DNA of 64,000 nt from Datnioides undecimradiatus (lineage: Eukaryota > Chordata > Actinopteri > Lobotiformes > Datnioididae): contig WARS01000014.1 in the NCBI GenBank assembly GCA_008933995.1, positions 6,061,192-6,125,191 of the forward strand, written 5' to 3'. The position numbers and the translations under genes are program-made. Position 1 is the first letter of the stretch, and the number at the start of each line of letters is the position of its first letter. The notes beneath the pieces are model-generated. The model was not told the origin of the DNA, did not search any database, and saw nothing but the letters and a program-made list of their open reading frames with translations. Positions 46,301 through 58,726 of this stretch are shown piece by piece.

Positions 46301-49300
46301 GAGCGGTGGCACGGAGGAAAGTTTCATGGTTTATGTGCAAGTGTTTCGCGTTGTTTCTCCGTTATGTGCGAGTCTGTCGGACATACAAGATTTGACATAG
46401 GCACTCATGTCGAAACCGCCGAGCAGAATGATGAGGCAGTCGAGGCCAATCACCAGCGGTTGCTGTATTTACCAGAAGGAAGTCAAACAAGTTGCAGAAA
46501 GCTTGTGTGGAGCACGCTATGAAAATGGCCCAAATTGAAACTGGTCCTGAAACAAACCACTTCTGTTTGAAGTACGAATTCCCCATAACTGTGTTAACAT
46601 GAACCATGGCCTCCAGCTTTCTCATAGTTAGAGACAGAGCTCGCTCCAGTGTTTTTGGGGGTTTGACCTTTTCATTTTTATGATCTCATTTCTCTGCTGC
46701 TCTGTTTGTGTATTTCTTGACCTCTTGCAAACCTCAGTGCTCGTTTTGGGCCCAATGTTTACTGAGAAGCACGACAACCACGTTGTACCGCGGTCAGGTT
46801 GCCCAGTGCCCACTGTAGTGTGTGGCATTTTCTTACTAATTGACACAGAAGGCAGATTAACTTGTCTAAAGTCATGTTTCCATGCAAAGCGCCTGGAAGC
46901 AGGGACTTTTTAAAGGGGTAATATAATAACATAAATAATGTCGTCTTGGTTTGGACCTGGATCCCTGACTTCCTGCAAAGGTTGCTGGTCCTTAAAGACT
47001 GTGGTGACCTGCAAGTCCTTGAATTCTCCACTTCATCCACAGCTAATGTGCTGTTTTCACGCGTTACACCATCTTATATTAACCTGGCTCGCGTTTGCAT
47101 GCAGAGGTCAGAGAGTCAAACCGCAGATTTTTTTTTTTTTTTTTAATCGACCACGTGAGATTTCATATAAACCGTGCAGCAGGTGTGTGCAGCTTTTGTG
47201 AACAGCCCCAGCGGTTGGAATTCGCTTTCTGACTTGTTAAATGCACTCGGGGCGTGCGGGAGCGAGTTGAAACCCTGACAAAGCAGTGACCTGGGAAGTG
47301 GTGTAGGCAGGGAGCTTTTGTGTGGGGAGACAAAGCCGGAGATGCAGGGCTGGGAATGGAGAGGGAAACAGACAGAGCGAGAGGCCAGGGCAATGTTGTG
47401 GAATCTCCCCAGGGGCTTCTGGGTAAATGTTCATGGATGACAGCGTTTTGGAATGTTCACAAATGGAGAGTTTTAATTGGCCAGAGGCCCCGACTGGTTT
47501 AGTAATCAGAAATGGACTCTGGTGGCAGAAGGCTCGGATTTATAGATCCCAGCGTGCGCTTTGTTTGGGAGATCATGTGCACGTTGGATAATAATTCACT
47601 CGTTGGACAAAATGTAGAGGTTTTAGCTCAAATAAATATTTTAATTTGACAGTTTCTCGCCCCAAAAGACAAATAGACAAAGTACCCGTGTGTGAAAAGC
47701 CGGAGATGAGACCCAGAGATCGTAACGAGTCCTGCTCCGCCTTGCGCTGTGGCGCGGCAGGCATGCCTTTCTTCCTCGTCACAGCCGTGCCATGTGACAA
47801 GCAAATTTTGGCAGTTTGGTGTTTTGACAGCTGCGTTGTGGCAGAGATTTTAATTCCCGATTTATTTAAGGAAACATCATTTTACACAGACATCATCCAA
47901 AGCCCCCGTGGCTGGCTGCGTAGCTGAACACACTCACTCCAGAGAGTGCTCCGCTAAACCAAAACTTCCTGCCTCTTAAAGGGTTGGTGAGCATTGTTCT
48001 AAGCGGAGTAAATCTCTCATGTCACAAGCTGTGCTAGTGTTTCCTGAGCGCGCTGCTACTGAGAAGCTTCCTCCCAGCAGCACACCCCGTTATTTATGGA
48101 TGTTACTGAAGCGCCACGCTACGTGAGTGTTCATTTTGCATTAACCTCTTCGCCGAGTCGCGGCTCGAATCAGCGTTGGTGTTGTGACTCATCATGTGAG
48201 GGATGTCTGCTTGCCGGTCAGCTGACGAGTGACAAACTACCGTATCGGAGCGGCTTTAGTTTGAGGCAGATACATTCAGGTGTCGCCTGTTTAATAGATT
48301 TAGGTTAGGTTAGTCTTTGTCCTCACACCAAACGCAGTGTAGCATCCAACCTTCTAAGATGAAGCACAGCACTGCTCATGGGTAAATACAGAGAGTCCAT
48401 CACAGTCTGACTATATCCAATATGCACACTACAGTCTGCGTATTTCATTTCACTAAATTAACTTCATAATCTTCTTCTCGTCTGATTGTTTGTGTATATA
48501 AATCTGCACGAGATGAATGGCGCGATCCTCACGGGGGGAAAGCAAAAACATCCAGTAAAGACATAAATAAGGACTGATGCAACTGATGCACTTTCAGAGC
48601 TAGTAAATATACAAACGCAGCGTGTGTGAATGATGAATCCATAGCGCAGCGCTCGAGGCAAACATGCAGATGTTCAGGTTGGAATTTTAAACTATTCCTG
48701 TGAAAGGATTTAACTACTTTAAACGTTTAAAGCCCCCGTTCGCCTCAGTTGCAAGCTTTACAGGCTATAGGCTTGTTATGAGAGCGGCGTCATGTCTGAG
48801 TCATGGGTCAGCTGGAGCTTCATGCTGAAAGCTGCTCTCCGTTCCCAGCGAGGAGCCGCAGATCTGCAGTATGAGTCGCGGAGCACGGCTGTCCGAGCGC
48901 TGGGATCTCCCAACGCTTAGCCGACGTTAACACCTCAAGGATGCCGAAAAGTACCGTTCAATACCTCGAGCACCCTCCGTACGTTCTCAGCATTTGAATA
49001 TCCCCCGTGACATCCGTCTGTAACAGTCCTCCAAACATTCACCAGAACGACTCCAACTGCTCCGTCTGTCTTTCAGCTTTTGAGTTCAGCTCGGAGACAC
49101 TGAGCAGCAGTCAAGTGAAACACATTAGAGCAAAGGAACGGACGGGGTTTGGCATTGCTACCCACCATTTCGTTAAAACACTTCAGTCAGACTCAAAAGT
49201 CCCCTGCCAGCACATTTCAGACTCTTTCTGACGTTCCTAATGAACTGAGAGCTGAAAAGCATTATTGGTTTGGCCAGAACCGCTATAAACTTGTCATTAC

Positions 49301-52300
49301 TCTTTTTGTAAGAGGCTCAAGTGTAGAAGCGGAGTAGGTGGAAGTATCGCCCTGCCCTGATTATCTCCATATGAACAGGCGAGTCTCTAATAATGGTTTC
49401 CGCTTACATCGTAATGTTGTTGAGCATTTTCTCTCAGGGTGCACCCACAGTACACGCACTGTACCTTTGATTGCAAGATAAACACGTAGATGTGTGTTAC
49501 ACGAAAATTCAGTTTTAATAGTTCTGCGTGTGTTTGAGCGGGGCAGTGGTTTCGCCGTCCGTGGCGCAGTGGAAATATGCAGGACGCAGATGATGAAGCC
49601 GACTTTTCATTGTGAAATTCCACTCCAGGTAGTATAACTTTAATGATCTGTCTTGACCCGGCAGAACATCGTTATGTACTGTTTCATTACTACTTGAGAG
49701 ATCTGGAAAGTTAACCCTTAGCGACAGCGTTTCTACGCGCAGGTTGCAGCGCCGTAACGGTCAGGCGGTTTGACGGGCAGCGTGAACCAGACACGCTTTT
49801 CCCTTCTTCCAACTACTGCTGGCACGACGCCCTCGAGCAAGACTCTGCGGCTGCACTCAGCAGCGGCAGCAGCCTGATGTGAATGTGTGGATGTTTGTAA
49901 CCTTCCCTCCCCCTGCAGCTACTCCTCCAGGTTGTAAATAAGACTGAGCTCTTAGTCAGCCCGCCTAGTTAAAGGATTTCTTGTAATATGGGGGGAAATA
50001 TCATATTGTACAAGAGCACTTTTCCTAACTGCACAGTGAAAACTTTGTGGTGTGAAATGGGACGCCGGTGGCTCAGATACTGCGTGTTCCCCGCTTCATG
50101 GTTAGACTTTTGCCCGTGTTGTTTTTACAGCACTAGGCCGATCTCATGTGGAAGATACCCTCTGCTAACCCCTGCATAATCACAGAGCCTTGAAAACATG
50201 TATTCCATCGGTTTGAATAGAAGTGTGGGTTTAATTTCCCAATGACACATCCTCCAACTTTTGAACAAAACGGTGCCTTTCCAAAGTTATTACTGAAGGC
50301 TGATAAAAGCGAGGCGGTTTGAGACGCTTGCTTTCAAATTCCTCATTTCTTTATTTCTTTATTGAGGGCCAAATTATCGGGATTGTTTGAGACGCTCGAG
50401 CACTGACCGAGAAACTAATTGGAAAAAGCCTTTCACAAAAATGGATAAATGGCATTTTTGAGCGAGTAAAGGGAATTCATTTTTAAAAAATCCAGATACA
50501 GACCACAACTGAGGAGTCCTTACAGATGAAAGAGGGAGACAAGAAGAGATTTGACAGCGTGCTGTGACAGGAAGGAATTTAAGAAGGGAATGACTTTGAG
50601 AGCAATTGCTATCATTTTGGTAATGAAACGCGCGGCTGTTTGCAGCCTTTTAATCACTCCTTTCAGTTGCGGCTTCACCTCGTGTCCCGTTCTCTTGGCC
50701 TGTTTGAAGCAATGGACAAATTATTATGCTCGCGGTTTCAGTCCTAAGATGCTGCTCCTATGAGTAAAACTTGACACCTTTTTGAAATGTAACATCACGG
50801 GTCAACAGCGCAATCCCGCAACCCCCCCCCCCCCCCCCCCAGGGTAATTACACCCTAGGCAGAGGTGAGGAGCAAGAGGAGAATGTTATGGCTGCAGGGC
50901 GTGCAACTTTACAACAGTCTGTGTGAGTCATGCTCGGTAGACTGGCAGCACTCTCCTTCACATGTTACAGCAGGGAGCATAATACGCCAATTAATGGGCA
51001 ACCTTTGTATTCATAAGTGTTATTTTGCATACTTGACACCGCCGAGGATGTCGGGGGGCTGGATTTCATGCGCCGGACTTGTGAAGATCAATCAGGCCGA
51101 GTTGGAACATGTTCACACATTTTTCCCGTGTTTTGAAATGAAATTGCCCGAGCGTTCCCCGTCTCGAATTACCTGCGTTCCGCTGGGATTGAATTAGTAT
51201 GTAGATAGACTGTGAGCGGGCGTACAGTTTATCGTTTAATTATTTACAAATGTTGACGTCTGGGTGAAAGCTCCGAGGTTTGGTGCGCTCGCAGACCACC
51301 AGGCTCCAATTAGTGACAGACGTCGGTGAATGGTTCGTGACATGCGGTACCCTGGGGTCTCCTCCGCGGCTCCCTTAGCAGTTTTAGAGATGTCTTGAGT
51401 TCAGAGGGGAACAGAAATAATCCCAGAGGGACTTTTCTGACTTCAGATCGGAGCATATGAGTGTTAAAGTTTTCTATTTATATCTTCTGCATGTGTCTGC
51501 GACTTTTACGGCCCCTAATTGCTTGTATGTATGTATGTATGGGGAGTTTTTGTGAGTGTGTGTTGGTGGTGGTGTTATTCGAGCGACTGGGGTTTTGAGG
51601 GTGGTGGTGGGGGGTAAGTTACTGTGTGTGGTGGATGTGCTGGCTGGCGGACAGGGGGGGGGTCAGAGGACAGGACCTCTCTCAGAGGAGTGGCTGTTAA
51701 CCTCTGACCTCGCTGGTTAAGCCTGCAGGGTGGTGGCGGTGGAGGCGGAGGCGGGGCGGGGCGGGGGGGGGGGCACCCCTGAGGTCCTGGGTCTGGTCTA
51801 GGGGCACATGATGGCAGGCAGAGGGGGCGGTGAGGTGTCTAATCTGGTTTTTGTCTATGAGGCGCTTTCACCTCCCCCACCATCCTTCCTCTGAGAACAG
51901 AGTTGAGAGGCAGTGGGACAATGTCAAAAGGAAGTGACCATTTTATGAGCCATATCACATGTTTGTTTACAAGATGCGCTTCTTGTTTTGACCACCATAA
52001 ATGGCAGCTCTTCTTCTGAGCTGCGCCTGAACAATGTTCTGACTTCTGTGTCTCATTACATCTTAAAGTACTTGGGGAAGCTGAGGGATGAGAGGCCTTT
52101 AAAGGAGCTCCGTGAGGCAACTGAGAGCCAGTTCACCCGTCGCACAAAGACCATTCATGCCGGCGATGGCCGAGGAATGACGGATGCGTCGAGAGACCGG
52201 GCTTATTGTGAAATAGCGGGGCTGAAACATGTCACGCAGAGTCCGGCACGATGTTGATTTTATGGGCTCTAGCGTTCTGTTAACCTGCTCGGCCTTCTCG

Positions 52301-55300
52301 CGTTCTCGCAGTGCCGGTTTTTCTCCCTGTGGTTTGAGAAATTATTGCCAAAATGTTTTCACAAAGTATGCATTAGCTAAGAATCTTCAGTTTTCAGAGA
52401 CCTAATCCTCTGAGCTAACAATGTGACATTTGTGCAGACATTCCCAGGAAATATTGACCATCTCACTTTATTTGTGTATTTTGGTAACTAGGCCTATTTT
52501 CCACGGATATAGCAAGCACTTTGATTGTATTTGGTTGCAAGGTGGGGCAAGCAGGGGGCCCTGCTGGAGGAGAGACTGGAGGGCTGTTTCACCTAAAAGT
52601 GTGTATGTGTTGGGTGGGTGGGTGGGGGTGGGTCTGCTCCCTGTACCTCCAATCATGCTGGTACAAAGAGCCATGTGTTTGAGGAGTGATGTGATGTGTG
52701 AATATGTTTAGGTAGGGGCCAACTATGCCTGGGTACGTGTGAGTGTGCATGTGTGTGTGCGTCCGTGCCTATAGGAGGGGGGTCGAGTGGAATGGGTCAG
52801 GGTTGCAGGGAGAGAGAGAGAGAGAGATGAGTTTGGGGAGAGGACTGTGAGCGAAGGAGCGACTTGAGGCTTATTTGGACTCGGTCCCAGACAGAAGGGG
52901 TCCAGTTTATGGCGCCAGGGTGCATCCCTCCCTCTGCTGCCCTGTTTATGATTGTGTTGCAGTGAGTCACTTCTGACCCTGCACTTTAATTTTTTGTTAA
53001 TCTTTCTGCTATTTCAGACACGCAGGGAACTTCTCCAAACATGTCGCGCTACTTAGTTCGATGCTGAGGCAAACCTGGCATGATCCGGGTCATTTGTGGT
53101 GTCAGACCCTCTAGGAAATCTGATCTAGAACCCCCCCGTCTGTATTAAAGTATACACGTGTGAAATAACAAGTCACAAAAGTTAAGTCCTGTTTTCCTAC
53201 TGGAAGTCGACGGGCGTTTTCTATTACATGCGCAAAAGGAATGAAAACAACCTCAGGATGTCAAAGGAGAAACAAATTCGCATGGCTCGGGTCGCTATGG
53301 CGACACGTTAAACATGGCGACCAGCCGTGAAGGTAGCAGAGAGATCCCACAGTCCAGCCAGCTGAACTGTAACAGCCCGAGCGCAAAACACAGTAATGTT
53401 CCAACCAAGGAGAAACAGAGCAGAGCGGGTTCGTGCCGAAAACCAACCAGTGCGACTGCAGCCTCACTGAGTCATTCACCAACTGCAACAACATGCAAGG
53501 CTTAAGGTTTAAAATGCTCAATATGCATCAGATGTTCTTGTTTGTGTTGCACAGACTTTATAGGGACATAGTTTATGTCTTTGCAGCTGCTGAAGGAAGA
53601 GGGAGATGAATTAGAGCCAGCAGGAGAGAAATCCAACATTTACAGAGGTTAACACATTATAGCTCACAAACCTGAGGTTCTCCGCGGAAGGAAATACTTT
53701 TGATGCATTTCACAGTTTAATACAAAAGAAACGTATATGACAAGATACCACGTGAATACTAGAGACAGCATTATCTCTTTATGCCAAATTAGTCTGGCAT
53801 GCTGAACCGTCTTCATTAACGCTGGAAAACGTTCCCGGAATACAAAAGCCCCGCTCACGCAGACGGGAAGCTCTGCAGGTAGCAGGGACCTGCGCGTGCT
53901 GCACACAGACCTGGAGTCAGTGAGCACGAGCTGGTGGGGAAAACTAAAGGCCGTTGGCCTGGACGCAGTGAAAGCGATCCCAGTGTTCTCCGAATTCCAA
54001 CAGCCACGATTTAAAACAAAACATACAGTAGCCATGCATTTTGCATTCGTCCTCCCTGACCCTCCTTCTTTAATTGATGCAAAACTCACTTGACAAAGTT
54101 GGCAGCTGCTGTTTTATCTCAAACCGTATTTAGCTTTTAAATAATGGTCTTGATTAGAAAAAGCTCGAAGTCACGAGGCTTTGCATGCGTCCTCACTAAT
54201 GTAAATCGCTTTGAAAATGTTTTAACAGTTAAACGCTGTCCGTCTACGCGAGCGTTTTCAGAACATTTCTCCAAGTGCCTGAAGTTCAAGGCAGAAAAAC
54301 ACTTCACATCTCTGCAGTTTGCCATGAGGGCCAATTTCTAAGCCAGCAGCCTTCAGGTTTCCTGCAAGTGCTTCTGCTGCCAAAGAAATTGCTTGTATGA
54401 GCATTTAAAAAAAGGAGCTCACGCGGACCAAATAGATATCGGAGGGTCACATGGAAGTCATATTATTACAGCATTCTGAAAAGCTGCTGCACGGGTATAA
54501 AGGCTTGCTTTTGCGTCGAGTCGAATCTGCTGAGATGAGGGAAGAAGTTGTTTGTGGCGTGTGTTGTTGCTTTTTTTTTAGATTTATCTTGCATCAATGC
54601 GGAGTCAGGAGTGGCTGATGAGCTAATCCTCTCTCCTCTTAAAAGTCTGTGTTTTAGAAGGACACGTAGCATCAGAGAAGTCACAGCACCGAAATATCAA
54701 TCAGACAGGGAAGTGCATGATATAAGGTCAAGTAAAGTGAAGGTCATCTGGAAGACTGCTCTGAGCCGAGTGTTGCAATTAATCCACTAAGTGCAGTTAA
54801 GGGTTTTGCCAGCCAAGGTGCAGTTGATTTGGTGAGGGGTAGTTCTTGCTCCACACATTCAAACGCAAGCCTTCATCCCAGACAGAAACACGAAATAGCT
54901 CTAATGATTGATATTCGTGTTTCAGACAAGTAAAACAGACGTTAACAAAGCCCTTCTGTAGGTGTACGGGTCCTGAATGGGTCTTAAAGCTCATGATGCT
55001 AACATAACCGATTGGAAGTGTTCTGATGATGGAGTCAAGCTGATATTTCCTCGGATCACACGGGTGTCTAACAGCGTATTCTCCCTGCCCTCAGTAGGAG
55101 CCCCTTGAGTGTGTCCGCAGGGTTTCTCCTGCTGCACGGTGGAGATGGAGGAGAAGCTGAGCCAGCAGAGCCACACGGAGATCAAAGCTCCTGTCTCCAG
55201 GCTTAGCACCAACCTACAATCCACCTTCAAACAGAGGCACGACCACTTTGACAGTAAGCAAACACACTTACGCAAACAAACGCGCACATGCACACCGGCC

Positions 55301-58300
55301 ACTTCTCAGCCTTTCATTGTGCTGCTGGCTGCCGTCCCTGTAGCTGCGCTCGCATGTGTTGCATGATTTTTGACGGACGCTCCCACCTGCCAGTGCACTG
55401 CCCGGAGCGGAGACAGTCACAGGCCCGCCGGCCTGTCCATCTGTTCTCAGCGTCTCAGCTTCTGCCTCATCGTCCCAAACCCCCCCCCCCGCCTTTGCAG
55501 TAGATCCCCCACTACCAGCTTCCCTTCTCTCCAGAGAGACATGCACGCTTGCAGACGGACCACACACATCTTCAGATTTAGTCCTCTCTGTACTTCCTGT
55601 TCCTGTGTATAGGCACACAAGCACATGTGTGTGTGTGTGCCTGTAAATATTGGGATCAGGTTTCCCTGGGAGCGCATGGGAACATGCAACAGTGCTGAGT
55701 CACAAGGAAGTGGGGCAGCTTTTGAATACCTTCAGCCACCCAAGCGTGCCACCACTGCAGCTCTGCTGGAAAGAGGCTTGATGAGATAAGATGGAGCGGA
55801 GATGATATTCTCAAACGGGCTGACGGGAAAGGAAAGAAATTTATGGATTTCAGTTTCTGGATAGATTTGAGTCTTGCTCAGCTAGTGTGTGTGGTTGATG
55901 CATTTATATGTACACATGCATTCCTGTGCACAGGCGGGTCAGAGGTCTTCAGATCTTATGTGTTCGTATGAGCGAGGGATAGTCAGTGCATTGGGGAGCG
56001 TGTGTATTGCAGCCAGATGTGAACAGGATCGACGTCGAATGCAGCGGCAGCTCGTTGTCCCGCCCCTCTCTTTCTCCTCTCGCTGCCCTTTGTCCCCATC
56101 TCGCGCCTCGCTCTCCCAAAAACCCCTCCGTTTGCCCCTCAGACCCTTCTTTCTCTTCCCGTCTCTCTGCTATGTCTCACTGCTGACTTATGTTTCACAG
56201 CGTCTTCTCCTTGTGTTTGTTGCTTATACTCCAACGCAGCTGCTGCGTTCTCTGACGTTAAAACCCACGCTTCTTCTCATTATCATTCATCTGATTATGT
56301 TCCAGTTGTCAGGAAGATGGAGGAAACCACACAATAGTCACAAGATTTTAGATATTGAATTGGCAAAGTTATCACAAGTTTGCTTTTGTTTAAATCTGTC
56401 AGTTTGCTCTTAAAGTCAAATGATCCCCTATTGAGTTTTTAGTCAGTCCCTAATATAGCAACTTTTCATGAAATGTAAACATTTTAATTTTTTTCATATT
56501 TCTGGTGAAGACTTTGTTATAACCGGACAAAAATCAAACTCCTTTCCTCGCCTGCACCTAACTCAGCTGCGGCCTCACGTCTCTTAGAACAGAAGAGGAG
56601 AAATGAGAGGAGGCTTCGTTTGTTGAATGAAAGTGGCGTTTGGTGTGGCTGCTGATTTACTTTTGGTCTGTCAGCCACAGGTGAAGTATTTATTAGCTGC
56701 AGATTTATGATGAATGTTTTCCTGTGCTATTGTTGAGCAGCTGAGAAAGAAGTGGCGTGACTATAAAGGAGCCCTCTCTCTTTGATTTTGAGGAAGCGAT
56801 ACCAGAACCATAGCTGGGAAGACAACTTCCACCAATACAAAAATTGACAAATGCCAAACAGCCCTAGGGTCACCTGACCAAGAGGGGGCAGCTGTGGAGC
56901 TGACGGTGAAACTCCTCCCTGCACTTCATTTACCTTCCTCCCCCTTCTGTGCCCCCACCCCCACCCCCCCAGTCACTGTGGGGCAAGTTGTTGCTGCCTC
57001 TTGAACTGTTATTAGATGTGGGATCTCTTTACAAAGGCCTGTTGTGCCTTCTTCCACTCAACATATTAGGACCGGTCTCTCATCATTGATCCAGTGACAG
57101 GCTCGGGTTGCTGTCCTATTATTTCCCGTTGTCACGTCGAGAGACCCGGAACGAGGCGCATCCCATCGGTGAAACTGGCACAGGAAGTGCTGCTCACTTA
57201 TGCTCGTCTGGCTGAAGATAGCGTCTGCGCGACATCAGCGAACCGTTCTAGTAAAGAGGGACGCACCGGCGTATAAACACAGCTGCAACTGTACGCGAAA
57301 ACAGACGCAACAACATACACCCGCACACTAACAAACTCAGGAAGTGGCGTGTGTGATTAGGCAGGCTCTCATCATGCGCCTGGAGCTAGGAGTCATGGCC
57401 AATTAAGACCAGGGCCAGAAATAGTTCTCCTCTCTGTGTCTCCTCACTGCGTGTTTGTCCTGGCCTCAGCCTGTCTGTCCTGTTGCACTGACCCCGTCCA
57501 GCAGAGCAAGCCTATGTCTGGGATTTAAGCACTTGGATTAAGGCCCCTTGTCTCCAGACACACACACAACAAGAGACATCCATCTGAGGCATCAGGCCTA
57601 ACAGCAGGAGGGACAGAATCCATCCTGTACAGTGGGAGAAGCACAGGACTAATTGGCACAAATAGGATGCAATTACTGCCTGGGCTGGGATTGGGAGGAG
57701 CAGAGTTTATAGGGACACGGGTGGGGGTGCGGGGGAGAGGGGGAAGCTCCTTTTTGAGGAGGAAGTAGGAGGGAGAAGTGGGAGGAGATCGGTCAGCTCC
57801 TCAGTTCCCGTGATGGATCGGGCCTAAGATCATCGCCTGTACTCTAGGGCTTCACTGCAACATGTGGAAATGATGACAGGTGAGGGGAGGCAGGACGGGA
57901 GCAGCCAGACACTCACAGGGCAGAAGTTGTCCTTCTTCCTCACATTTCGCTACAGCGTACACGCTCACTCCCGTGTAACCTTTCACCCAGATTCTGTCAG
58001 ACCACTGGCTGAACGACAGGCGCATTTTTTTAATGGAAAAAATCCTGAGGGAGTGCTCGGCTCCTCGGCCTGTTGGCAGACGGCTGCGTGTCATAAACTG
58101 TTTTTAATGACAATGCAAGATGCCTGTGTAATGCTGCTCATACTTCAGACCCTCGACTCGGGCCCAGTGCCTGCCCTGCCACCTCCAAGCTGCTGCTGCC
58201 ACCACTCGCGCACAATTCTCTTTCACAGGTTAATTTCTTCTTTTAACCAGTGGGTTTGTCCAGACCTCCACAGGGCTTATCTGTTCAGCATACAGGCATT

Positions 58301-58689
58301 ACCGCATTAATAAACTGTAGAAGTTTAGGGTTTGTCCTGCTCCGTGCCTCTTCCTCCTCCTCCTCCTCACCTCCTCTGTCTCCTTTCACTGACTTTAAAC
58401 TTCAGGGCTACTTGGCGACATTCCAGGGGTGGAGGACCTTGTTTTAATCTCTGTCAATGAGCGCGAACTTGGTGCCCTCTCCCTGGCTTTGTGTGTGTGT
58501 TGGATGGGGGGGGTGCACGATGGCGGGAGTAAATGGAGGCTGCAGTGCTCGCATCCTGATGCACACAGTGGGGATTTGGAGTTGTGCCTCAATCCTTAAC
58601 TCCTCGCCCCCAAGCCACCCCGCCTCCCCCTCATTTTTTTTCCCTTTTAGTGTGTCGTCTGGAAGTGGAAGTGACAGCGCTACTTGGGG

Positions 58690-58726
<37 letters not shown>

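Larger units (their letters stand above)
37301..55109 (+). other. gpc4: gpc4 intron 1, 17.8 kb
   Basis: A long first intron, typical of glypican genes and a likely home for regulatory elements. No further gene is recognised on either strand. It contains a GC-rich fragment like a hAT terminus (37352-37432), GT tracts (near 41995 and 43434), a T17 run (47128-47144), a C19 run (50822-50840), a 12-bp direct repeat (50317 and 50385), a TATG repeat (51524-51541), G-rich tracts (51728-51773, 52612-52632) and a GA repeat (52810-52827). Some AT-balanced, low-repeat stretches such as 50280-50480 and 50930-51240 could be conserved non-coding elements, which needs a genome alignment to test. Confidence 0.75.

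Noticed and set aside
55106..55108. TGA at gpc4 exon 2 as a selenocysteine codon
   Set aside because: Glypicans are not selenoproteins and no SECIS-like element was recognised in the visible 3' UTR. A splice shift or sequence error is simpler.
55889..56413. 174-codon open frame on the + strand in gpc4 intron 2
   Set aside because: Composition changes abruptly from Cys/Met-rich to Leu/Pro-rich over pyrimidine tracts, and no domain is recognisable. Better explained by chance in a C/T-rich stretch.
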